From Bacteroidota bacterium (GTDB lineage: Bacteria > Bacteroidota > Bacteroidia > Chitinophagales > Chitinophagaceae), in the NCBI GenBank assembly GCA_026391115.1, contig JAPLER010000182.1:4371-9613 (forward strand): DNA of 5,243 nt. The letters are read 5' to 3'. Below, piece by piece: positions 1 through 5,243 of this stretch. Position 1 is the first letter of the stretch, and each line of letters opens with the position of its first letter. Position numbers and translations under genes: made by a program. Under the pieces are notes generated by a model. The model did not search any database. It was given only the letters and a program-made list of their open reading frames with translations, and was not told the DNA's origin.

Positions 1-32
1 AAGGTCTTTGTTTTTAAACAAAGACCTTTTTT
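1..32. terminator. Strong hairpin at window edge, probable bidirectional terminator
   Basis: Positions 1-10 (AAGGTCTTTG) are perfectly complementary to 19-28, and two more A-T pairs (11-12 with 17-18) leave a 4-nt loop. On the plus strand the stem runs into six T's (27-32), so it can end a plus-strand transcript coming from outside the window. On the minus strand it begins 12 nt after the stop codon of the SlyD-like gene. The T-run that would complete a minus-strand terminator would lie left of position 1 and cannot be seen, although the AA at 1-2 fits one. Placement and symmetry make a shared terminator for two convergent genes the simplest reading. Confidence 0.8.
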
Positions 33-40
33 AAATGTGA

Positions 41-469
41 CTATAAAATTTCTACTAATTCTAAATCAAATGTTAAATCTTTTCCTGCCAAGGGATGATT
101 GCCATCAAGCTTTACAAATTCTTCACTAACATCAACAATAACTACTGGAAATTGTTGACCTTCTTGGCTATTCATTTGCAATTGCATACCAACTTCTGGT
201 TGCAAATCTTGTGGAAATTGACTACGTGGAAAATCCATAATCATTTCTGGAGCAGATGGTCCATAAGCTTCCATAAATGGTATATGAATTGTTTTTTTAT
301 CCCCAACAACCATATTCATTACACCAATGTCAAAACCAGGAATTACCATTCCGCTGCCTACTTCAAACTCTAGAGGTTCGCGTTGTAGCGATGAATCGAA
401 TACAGTGCTATCGCTTAATGTACCATGATAGTGAATTTTAATTTTGTCACCCGATTTTACTTGTTGCAT
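41..469 (-). CDS. slyD: FKBP-type peptidyl-prolyl cis-trans isomerase, SlyD-like
   Basis: The 142-residue product catalyses cis-trans isomerisation of peptide bonds before proline and, by family knowledge, also acts as a folding chaperone in the cytoplasm; no signal peptide is visible. The FKBP fold is split. An N-terminal part (about residues 1-70) carries YHGTL (14-18), FDSS (24-27) and VIPGFD (42-47). An insert-in-flap chaperone domain follows (about 71-119). The fold then closes with the SlyD-type segment DGNHPLAGK (122-130) and a final strand. The His/Cys-rich metal-binding tail of E. coli SlyD is absent, so nickel handling should not be assumed; this tail-less form is common in other phyla. 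The ATG at 467-469 begins right before the FKBP fold. Upstream sequence is A-rich without a Shine-Dalgarno. The gene stands alone, divergent from the cysteine-cluster gene. Family assignment is firm; the symbol denotes subfamily, not proven orthology. Confidence 0.92.
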   Translation of the reverse strand: MQQVKSGDKIKIHYHGTLSDSTVFDSSLQREPLEFEVGSGMVIPGFDIGVMNMVVGDKKTIHIPFMEAYGPSAPEMIMDFPRSQFPQDLQPEVGMQLQMNSQEGQQFPVVIVDVSEEFVKLDGNHPLAGKDLTFDLELVEIL

Positions 470-539
470 TATTATTTCTTTTTTTGAAAAGCAAAGAAAA
501 GGCTTTATACTTTGCTAATTAACTTTAGTATAATAATTG

Positions 540-558
540 AACAATTTTATCAATTGTT
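540..558. repeat. Short inverted repeat in the divergent spacer
   Basis: AACAATT (540-546) and AATTGTT (552-558) are perfect 7-bp inverted arms around a 5-nt spacer. They lie 32 bp before the start of the plus-strand cysteine-cluster gene and 70 bp before the start of the SlyD-like gene. A second pair, GCAAAG (491-496) and CTTTGC (510-515), lies closer to slyD. Either could be an operator-like site or a 5' leader hairpin. Both are A/T-rich, so chance occurrence is quite possible. No clear promoter consensus was found in the 470-590 spacer. Confidence 0.3.
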
Positions 559-590
559 TAACTTTTATTTGCAAGTAACAATCATAAAAA

Positions 591-1088
591 ATGAAACCAA
601 TTAACCTTCGTTCATTTGCACAGAAAGTAAGTAAAAATAAAGTAGCGTTTAAAAAATATTTGGGTAAAGTTGAAAAAAAAGCACCTAAGAATTTGTACAG
701 TACAATGTTACAAATTAACAAAGAAGTTTGGGACGAAGTAGATTGTTTAACTTGTGCTAATTGTTGTAAAAAAATGACTCCAACTTTTACAAATAAAGAT
801 GTTACTAGAATTGCTGCACATCTTGATATGACAACAACTGAGTTTAAAGACAAATGGTTGTATTATGATGAAAAGGATGGTGATTGGATGAATACAAAAC
901 AGCCTTGCCAATTTTTAAATTCAAAAAATAATATGTGCAGTATTTATGAAGTAAGACCAGCTGATTGTTCTGGCTTTCCTCATTTTACCAAAAAAAATCC
1001 TACATTATACTTGCACGTTCATCAGCAAAACATTCAATATTGCCCAGCAACTTATAGAATGGTTGAAAAATTAATAGAGAAATTATAA
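591..1088 (+). CDS. YkgJ-family CxxCxxCC cysteine-cluster protein (putative Zn/Fe-chelating domain)
   Basis: This 165-residue protein belongs to the YkgJ / UPF0153 cysteine-cluster family, annotated as probable zinc- or iron-binding proteins of unknown biochemical role. The signature C52-x2-C55-x2-C58-C59 is followed by four further cysteines (106, 116, 126, 151), giving eight potential metal or iron-sulfur ligands. C106, C116 and C126 sit in the family pattern PCxFL...CSIYExRPxxCxxFP. Residues 1-35 are basic and rich in lysine; there is no signal peptide or membrane segment, so it is cytoplasmic. The ATG at 591 follows an A-rich stretch without a Shine-Dalgarno. The gene is monocistronic here, divergent from slyD and convergent with uxaC. 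Adjacency to a folding-helper gene is not evidence of a shared function. Family membership is clear; substrate and function are unknown. Confidence 0.9.
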   Translation: MKPINLRSFAQKVSKNKVAFKKYLGKVEKKAPKNLYSTMLQINKEVWDEVDCLTCANCCKKMTPTFTNKDVTRIAAHLDMTTTEFKDKWLYYDEKDGDWMNTKQPCQFLNSKNNMCSIYEVRPADCSGFPHFTKKNPTLYLHVHQQNIQYCPATYRMVEKLIEKL

Positions 1089-1116
1089 GGCATTGTTATA
1101 GATTTTTAAATAAAAA

Positions 1117-1140
1117 CTCCAAAATTATTTTGTTTTGGAG
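1117..1140. terminator. Bidirectional intrinsic terminator between convergent genes
   Basis: CTCCAAAA (1117-1124) pairs perfectly with TTTTGGAG (1133-1140) around an 8-nt loop. After one A-A mismatch, three more A-T pairs (1113-1115 with 1142-1144) can extend the stem. It starts 28 nt past the cysteine-cluster gene stop at 1088 and 28 nt past the uxaC stop at 1169. Read on the minus strand, the stem is followed by a T-rich run (complement of about 1105-1116), a good terminator for the uxa operon. On the plus strand the following ATTTATT is a weaker U-tract. Confidence 0.75.
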
Positions 1141-1168
1141 ATTTATTAAACTACACATTTATTAAAAT

Positions 1169-2626
1169 CTAAAGACCAATTCCATTAACAGCCTTCTCTG
1201 TTGCATTCTTTGCCAAATGCCCAACTTCCCAACCAAAATAATTTGATGCATTGTTAAAGCAAATGTCTTTGATAATAGAGCCAACCAATTCAATATCGTT
1301 TGGCATTTCACCATTTTCAATTTCTGTGCCAAATAAATTACACAAAAGCCTTCTAAAATATTCATGTCTTGGGAACGATAAAAAGCTTCTACTATCAGTT
1401 AACATTCCAACCATCTTGCTCACCAAACCCATATTAGATAAGGCATTCAGTTGTTTTATCATTCCATCTTTTTGATCTAAAAACCACCAGCCACTACCCA
1501 ACTGAATTTTACCTGCACTGCTACCATCGTTGAAATTACCAATCATTGTAGCCATTAATTCATTATCGGCAGGATTCAAATTATACAAAATAGTTTTTGC
1601 TAATTTATTGTTGGTATCTAATCTATCTAAAAATTTCGAAAGAGCTTTTCCTTGAGAGAAATCTCCAATAGAATCCCAACCAGTATCTGCTCCCAATACA
1701 CGATTCATTCTGCTATTATTATTTCTTAATGCACCTAAATGATATTGTTGAATCCATCCTTTTTCACAATCCCATTCTGCAAACCATTGAAGCATTGCAC
1801 TTTTAAATTGAAGTTGTTCGTGATTGCCCAAAGCCTTGCCAGTTCTTAGTTTCACAAAATAATTTTCAATATCAGCTTGTGTAAAATCTTCTGCATACAT
1901 TTCTTCCAAACCGTGATCACTTACTTTACAACCAACACTTGCAAAAAAATCATGTCGAGATTGCAATGCAATCAAATAATCATTTAAAGATTTTATGTTT
2001 GAATCACATACAGTTTCTAACTTATCTACATAACTATTGAACCTTGCCACATCGCTTACATCCATTGCTTTATCAGGACGAAATGCAGGCAGAATAGGTA
2101 TTTCAAAACCTTCGTTCTTTAATTGAATATGATAATTCAAATCATCAATTGGGTCATCAGTTGTGCAAACTGTGACCACATTCATCTTACGTAATAAGTT
2201 CTTTACAGAATATTCCGGCGTTCTCAATTTAGCAGAACATTCATCGTAAATTCTTTTAGCAGAACTTTCATTCAATATTTCGTGAACATCAAAATAACGT
2301 TGTAGTTCAAGGTGTGTCCAGTGATACAAAGGATTTCTTAATGTGTAAGGAACTGTTTTTGCCCAAGCATAAAATTTTTCCCAATCACTTGCGTCGCCAG
2401 TAATAAATTTTTCATCAACACCATTTGTACGCATTGCACGCCATTTATAGTGGTCGCCATACAACCAAACCTGCGTAAGGTTTTCAAAGTTTTTATCTTC
2501 TGCAATCTGTTGTTGTGGCAAATGGCAGTGATAATCAATGATTGGCATATCCTTAGCATACTGATGATATAAAATTTCAGCAGTTTTGTTGCTTAAAAGG
2601 AAGTTCTCATCTAAAAACTTTTTCAT
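1169..2626 (-). CDS. uxaC: Uronate isomerase (glucuronate/galacturonate isomerase)
   Basis: This 485-residue cytoplasmic amidohydrolase-superfamily enzyme interconverts D-galacturonate and D-tagaturonate, and D-glucuronate and D-fructuronate: the first step of hexuronate catabolism. Visible landmarks are the metal-site HxH at His33/His35 (within IIDYHCHLP), His59-Tyr60, FRP at 182-184, SDHGL at 236-240, QYHLGALRNNN starting at 294, and the late TDSRS with Asp411 and Arg413. His33, His35, Tyr60, Asp411 and Arg413 match, by memory, catalytic and metal positions described for E. coli UxaC, so the enzyme looks intact. E. coli UxaC is about 470 residues, so length is normal. The ATG at 2624-2626 fits the family N-terminus (LDENFLLSNKTAE) and follows an A-rich leader without a Shine-Dalgarno. 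It is the last gene of the uxaB-uxaA-uxaC series, separated from uxaA by a 248 bp repeat-bearing spacer. A separate promoter in that spacer cannot be excluded. Confidence 0.97.
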   Translation of the reverse strand: MKKFLDENFLLSNKTAEILYHQYAKDMPIIDYHCHLPQQQIAEDKNFENLTQVWLYGDHYKWRAMRTNGVDEKFITGDASDWEKFYAWAKTVPYTLRNPLYHWTHLELQRYFDVHEILNESSAKRIYDECSAKLRTPEYSVKNLLRKMNVVTVCTTDDPIDDLNYHIQLKNEGFEIPILPAFRPDKAMDVSDVARFNSYVDKLETVCDSNIKSLNDYLIALQSRHDFFASVGCKVSDHGLEEMYAEDFTQADIENYFVKLRTGKALGNHEQLQFKSAMLQWFAEWDCEKGWIQQYHLGALRNNNSRMNRVLGADTGWDSIGDFSQGKALSKFLDRLDTNNKLAKTILYNLNPADNELMATMIGNFNDGSSAGKIQLGSGWWFLDQKDGMIKQLNALSNMGLVSKMVGMLTDSRSFLSFPRHEYFRRLLCNLFGTEIENGEMPNDIELVGSIIKDICFNNASNYFGWEVGHLAKNATEKAVNGIGL

Positions 2627-2652
2627 TTTCTTTTATTTATATTTTTTAACAA

Positions 2653-2688
2653 AGCCTTAAGGCTATTGATTTTTATTATTATTATTTA
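2653..2688. repeat. 12-bp palindrome and ATT-rich tract upstream of uxaC
   Basis: AGCCTTAAGGCT (2653-2664) is a perfect 12-bp palindrome whose centre is about 33 bp before the uxaC start codon. It is followed at 2671-2688 by a low-complexity tract with about four ATT units. The palindrome could be a binding site for a dimeric regulator, or a minimal 4-bp hairpin with a TTAA loop in the uxaC leader. It is too short and isolated to assign a role, and no Bacteroidota-type promoter (TTTG ... TAnnTTTG) was recognised beside it. Confidence 0.3.
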
Positions 2689-2709
2689 CCAGCTTTTGTA
2701 ATTCTATTT

Positions 2710-2756
2710 ATCGTCTGTTGCGTCGCACTCTTCAACGTTCAGAACGCTCTTGAGCT
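2710..2756. repeat. GC-richer intergenic patch, possible dispersed repeat
   Basis: About half of the bases in this 47-bp patch are G or C, against roughly one third around it, although it is noncoding. It contains a near-perfect mini-hairpin, CGTTC-A-GAACG (2736-2746), and a looser inverted relation between flanking CTCTTCA-like and CTCTTGA-like words. The wording resembles noncoding repeats that I associate with Bacteroidota genomes, but that is memory rather than a search result. It directly abuts the larger inverted-repeat element at 2761, so it may be part of one compound repeat. Confidence 0.35.
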
Positions 2757-2760
2757 TTTC

Positions 2761-2857
2761 TTTTTTACCACAGAGAAAACAGAGTTTTTTCACAAAGAAC
2801 ACATAGAACAAACTCATTAACTCTGTGTAAAATCTTAGTGTACTCTGTGGTAAAAAA
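2761..2857. repeat. Long imperfect inverted-repeat element (REP/MITE-like) between uxaA and uxaC
   Basis: The ends, TTTTTTACCACAGAG (2761-2775) and CTCTGTGGTAAAAAA (2843-2857), are perfect 15-bp inverted repeats. The symmetry continues inward: aligning 2776-2797 with the complement of 2821-2842 gives 15 pairs in 22 positions, so about 30 of 37 positions pair, around a 23-nt centre. The element therefore folds into a long hairpin on either strand. Inside are repeated ACAGAG/CTCTGTGT words and a CACAAAGAACAC word. There is no open frame and no T-run after the arm, so it is a poor intrinsic terminator. It starts 17 nt past the uxaA stop on the transcribed strand. It looks like a dispersed intergenic palindromic element, with no clear target-site duplication. 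Confidence 0.75.
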
Positions 2858-2870
2858 TCGTACATCGTAA
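2857..2870. repeat. Two-copy 7-bp tandem repeat (ATCGTAC / ATCGTAA)
   Basis: ATCGTA occurs at 2857-2862 and again at 2864-2869 with a 7-bp period, in the few bases between the inverted-repeat element and the uxaA stop codon at 2875. Two copies are the minimum, and the second ends in A rather than C. It may be the remnant of a longer short-tandem tract tied to the adjacent element. Confidence 0.35.
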
Positions 2871-2874
2871 ATTT

Positions 2875-4518
2875 CTAAAGGCTTACTCCCCTTTTCCAAG
2901 GAATAAAATCATCCTGATTCAACTGCACAGCTTTTGGAATAACTTCACCACTTGCAGCTTTAATACAATATTCTAAAATCTCTTCACCCATTTGTTGCAA
3001 TGTTTTTTCGCCACTAATAACACCACCACAATCAATATCAATAATATCAGCCATTCGGTTTGCCAATATTGAATTTGTGGCGACTTTAATGGTTGGGCAA
3101 ACAGGGTTTCCTGTTGGCGTACCCAAACCAGTTGTAAATAAAATCAATGTTGCCCCACTAGCTGCTTTACCTGTTGTAGCTTCCACATCATTGCCTGGTG
3201 TACAAACTAAATTCAATCCAGATTTTACAGCAGGTTCAGTATAATCTAATACATCAACTACAGGGCTTGTGCCACCTTTTTTTGCAGCACCATTGCTTTT
3301 TATTGCATCTGTTATTAAACCATCTTTTATATTACCTGGTGATGGATTAAAACTAAAACCACTACCTACTTTTTCAGCACTATCACTATATGCTTTCATC
3401 AAACTAATAAACTTTTTAGCTGATGTTTCTTCAATCGTTCTATCAATTAAATCTTGCTCTGCACCACACAATTCAGGAAACTCTGCCAGCAAAACTTTAC
3501 CACCCAAAGCAACTAATAAATCACTTGTTACGCCAACAGCAGGATTTGCAGAGATGCCACTAAAACCATCACTACCACCACATTTCACGCCCAACACCAA
3601 CTTGTCGAGCGATGCAGGTTTTCTTTCAAGGTTATTAATTTCAACCAAGCCCAAGAATGTTTTTTTTATAGCATCACTAATCAATTGTTCTTCACTTTGA
3701 GATTGTTGTTGCTCGAAAATAAACATCGGTTTATCGAACTTAGGATTTCTTTCTTTTAAATCATTTAAGAAATCTTGTGTCTGTAAATTTTGGCAACCAA
3801 GGCTTAAAACTGTTATCCCTGCTACGTTTGGATGATCGGCATATGCAGCTAACAATTTACTTAACACAGCAGCATCTTGACGAATACCACCACAACCACC
3901 TTGGTGATTTAAGAATTTAATACCATCCACATTTTTAAAAGGACGATTTTGATGATTTGAAACTGGCGTTGCTGCCAATGAAATCGTTTCTAAATTTTCG
4001 CCTTTATTATATGCTTCTAATAATTGATGTGTATAGCTTTTGTATTTGTCAGTTACTTCATACCCTAATTCATTATATAGTGCTTCTTTAATCACATCTA
4101 AATTCCTATTTTCACAAAAAACGGTAGGGACAAACAACCAATAATTTGCTGTACCAACTCTACCATCGCTTCTGTGATAACCATTAAAGGTTTTATGAGC
4201 AAATTTTGAAACATCAGGTGCGTGCCACTCAAAGTTACTTGGTCGAAATGTATAAGGTTCGGCAGCGTGTTTTAAATTGTCTGTACTCATTCCCATTCCT
4301 CTTAAAACAAGCTGTTGTGTTTTACCTACTAACACACCATACATATACACTTCTTCACCAGTTTGCATATCGTTCATATAAAACTTATGCTTTGCAGGAA
4401 TGTCTTCTTGAAGTATATAGGTTTCTCCTTCAAATGCAATGCTTTCACCTTTTACAAGGTCTTGCAAGGCTACAATTACATTATCTTTTTTATTAATTTT
4501 TAAAACTCTATTTGACAT
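2875..4518 (-). CDS. uxaA: Altronate dehydratase (altronate hydrolase)
   Basis: This 547-residue enzyme dehydrates D-altronate to 2-keto-3-deoxy-D-gluconate, third step of galacturonate catabolism, in the cytoplasm. An N-terminal SAF domain (about 1-90, with PAKHKF at 41-46) precedes the large UxaA/GarD-type catalytic part. Landmarks are PTVFCEN (131-137), NHQGGCGG (204-211, His205 and Cys209), LSLGCQN (238-244), VKCGGSDGFSGISANP (311-326), FPELCGAEQ (347-355), NPSPGN (391-396) and TTGLGTPTGNP (462-472). The family is iron-dependent; ligand residues are not assigned here. The start is placed at ATG 4516-4518 because it gives the usual MSNRVLKINKKDNV-type N-terminus. A longer frame from a TTG at 4552-4554 would translate repeat DNA. 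At 547 residues it exceeds the roughly 495 of E. coli UxaA, mainly by about 40 extra residues around 138-204. It lies 80 bp after uxaB and 248 bp before uxaC. Confidence 0.95.
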   Translation of the reverse strand: MSNRVLKINKKDNVIVALQDLVKGESIAFEGETYILQEDIPAKHKFYMNDMQTGEEVYMYGVLVGKTQQLVLRGMGMSTDNLKHAAEPYTFRPSNFEWHAPDVSKFAHKTFNGYHRSDGRVGTANYWLFVPTVFCENRNLDVIKEALYNELGYEVTDKYKSYTHQLLEAYNKGENLETISLAATPVSNHQNRPFKNVDGIKFLNHQGGCGGIRQDAAVLSKLLAAYADHPNVAGITVLSLGCQNLQTQDFLNDLKERNPKFDKPMFIFEQQQSQSEEQLISDAIKKTFLGLVEINNLERKPASLDKLVLGVKCGGSDGFSGISANPAVGVTSDLLVALGGKVLLAEFPELCGAEQDLIDRTIEETSAKKFISLMKAYSDSAEKVGSGFSFNPSPGNIKDGLITDAIKSNGAAKKGGTSPVVDVLDYTEPAVKSGLNLVCTPGNDVEATTGKAASGATLILFTTGLGTPTGNPVCPTIKVATNSILANRMADIIDIDCGGVISGEKTLQQMGEEILEYCIKAASGEVIPKAVQLNQDDFIPWKRGVSL

Positions 4519-4538
4519 ACTTTTTATTCTTTTCTTTT

Positions 4539-4596
4539 GCCACAAAGGCACCAAGACACGAAAAATATTTACTTTGAGCCTTTGTGTATTAGTGGC
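4539..4596. repeat. Imperfect inverted-repeat element between uxaB and uxaA
   Basis: CACAAAGGC (4541-4549) is perfectly complementary to GCCTTTGTG (4578-4586), and the pairing continues to 4555/4572 with two mismatches, so 13 of 15 positions pair around a 16-nt loop. The outer limits also match as GCCAC (4539-4543) and GTGGC (4592-4596), in another register that would exclude part of the main stem. It nearly fills the 80 bp uxaB-uxaA gap, beginning 2 nt past the uxaB stop. On the transcribed strand the main stem is followed by G/C-containing sequence and only then by T's, so it is not a classical terminator. Its terminal and internal words resemble those of the 2761-2857 element. Confidence 0.7.
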
Positions 4597-4598
4597 TA

Positions 4599-5243
4599 TT
4601 AAATTTTAACTTCTAAACTCTTAATATTTTCAATCACTTCAAAGAATTTATTATTCATAAATAACTTCAAGTATTTGGTTACTGCATCTGCAAAACCTTC
4701 TAATTTATTCAAATCAACACTCCAAATACTTTCGTTACTTAACACAGCTTTCACAACTTCTTCAGAATCATAATTTTGCCAAACTTCAAAGTAGTAACCT
4801 GCAAATTCATCCTGAATATGATAGCTTGTTCCATTATTGTTTCCAAAATATTTATCACCATCTTTTGTAGCAGCTTTCATAAACAACAAATAAGCTGCAA
4901 ATCCAATAGCCATATACTGCGGCACATTGTTAAAGCGATTATAATGCTCTAATAAAAGAGGCACATTTCGCATTTTCATTTTGCCAGTAAAATTCAAAGT
5001 TATACTCAACCAACGATGGTCTATGTAAGGATTACGAAAACGATCTAGTACATTTTTTGCAAAATCGTAAGACTCTAATCTTGTGATTTCAACATTCTCA
5101 ATGCAAGGTCCAATTTCGTGTTTCATTAAATCATATACAAACAAGTTCATAGACTTATTTGCCATTGCATCTTTAACTACATCAAAGCCTGCAAGAAATG
5201 CCAAACCACAGCTGAAAGTGTGAGTACCATTGAGTAAACGAAG
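4599..5243 (-). CDS. uxaB: Tagaturonate reductase (altronate oxidoreductase), C-terminal part
   Basis: The last 214 residues of an NAD(H)-dependent polyol/mannitol dehydrogenase-family enzyme that reduces D-tagaturonate to D-altronate. The frame is open to the window edge, so the N-terminal Rossmann half is missing; E. coli UxaB is about 480 residues. The first visible codons read LRLLNGTHTFSCGLAFLAGF. This is the start of the C-terminal mannitol dehydrogenase domain, with the Asn5 and His8 of the family KxxxxNxxH catalytic motif; the lysine would be the codon just outside the window. Further family-like stretches are FRNPYIDHRW and the YNRFNNVPQYMAIGFAAYLLF segment. The related fructuronate reductase UxuB is the main alternative, but the adjacent uxaA favours UxaB. 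A TTG at 5202-5204 can be read as a start, but it is internal. The stop is TAA at 4599-4601. It is the most upstream operon gene visible. Confidence 0.93.
   Translation of the reverse strand, partial: LRLLNGTHTFSCGLAFLAGFDVVKDAMANKSMNLFVYDLMKHEIGPCIENVEITRLESYDFAKNVLDRFRNPYIDHRWLSITLNFTGKMKMRNVPLLLEHYNRFNNVPQYMAIGFAAYLLFMKAATKDGDKYFGNNNGTSYHIQDEFAGYYFEVWQNYDSEEVVKAVLSNESIWSVDLNKLEGFADAVTKYLKLFMNNKFFEVIENIKSLEVKI

Noticed and set aside
483..514. Possible Bacteroidota-type promoter for the cysteine-cluster gene: TTTG at 483-486 and TATACTTTG at 506-514.
   Set aside because: The downstream box has the wrong internal spacing for TAnnTTTG (one base too many or too few depending on the TA used), and such words are common in A/T-rich DNA.
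515..853. A 112-codon minus-strand open frame overlapping the cysteine-cluster gene.
   Set aside because: It is antisense to a protein with a clear conserved cysteine signature, has no recognisable domain, and is best explained as a shadow frame.
2761..2857. The large inverted repeat as an intrinsic terminator for uxaA.
   Set aside because: On the transcribed strand the right-hand arm is followed by A/G-rich sequence, not a T-run, and the arm ends in A's; the stem is also much longer than usual.
2627..2874. A CRISPR array, tRNA or small ORF in the largest intergenic gap.
   Set aside because: There are no regularly spaced direct repeats, no tRNA-like cloverleaf was recognised, and no credible coding frame is present; the gap is accounted for by the repeats and A/T-rich leader.
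3269..3700. A 143-codon plus-strand open frame inside uxaA.
   Set aside because: It is antisense to conserved UxaA motifs (VKCGGSDGFSG, NPSPGN), and its proline- and serine-rich product is typical of a shadow frame.
2761..4596. The two palindromic elements as ends of an insertion sequence or transposon carrying uxaA.
   Set aside because: No transposase is encoded between them, each element is itself a complete inverted repeat, and no target-site duplication is visible; the gene inside is a normal member of its pathway.

Overview
This 5.2 kb window is AT-rich (my impression is about one third G+C). Its start codons are preceded by A-rich stretches rather than Shine-Dalgarno sequences. Together with the protein types, this points to a Bacteroidota chromosome, most likely Chitinophagaceae or a relative. 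The placement is inferred from style and protein similarity remembered by eye, not from a search.

Left part (1-1140): a strong hairpin at the window edge lies just past a minus-strand gene for an FKBP-type, SlyD-like peptidyl-prolyl isomerase (41-469). Diverging from it across a 121 bp spacer is a plus-strand gene for a YkgJ-type CxxCxxCC cysteine-cluster protein (591-1088). A hairpin at 1117-1140 sits between the ends of this gene and the converging uxaC gene, and can serve as terminator for both.

Right part (1169-5243): three minus-strand genes transcribed in the order uxaB (5' end outside the window), uxaA, uxaC. They make up the galacturonate isomerase branch. UxaC converts D-galacturonate to D-tagaturonate, UxaB reduces this to D-altronate, and UxaA dehydrates altronate to 2-keto-3-deoxygluconate (KDG). 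KDG kinase and aldolase, a transporter and a regulator are not in the window, and the operon promoter must lie beyond the right edge.

The least ordinary part is the DNA between the uxa genes. Both gaps hold imperfect inverted-repeat elements built on similar words (ends ACCAC/GCCAC and GTGGT/GTGGC, internal CACAAAG). One is about 97 bp, between uxaA and uxaC; the other is about 58 bp, between uxaB and uxaA. They bracket uxaA, look like dispersed REP/MITE-type intergenic repeats, and produce a false N-terminal extension of UxaA if the longest reading frame is taken. A more GC-rich patch and a short tandem repeat flank the larger element. I see no new defence, mobile or biosynthetic system; the genes are recognisable metabolic and housekeeping families.
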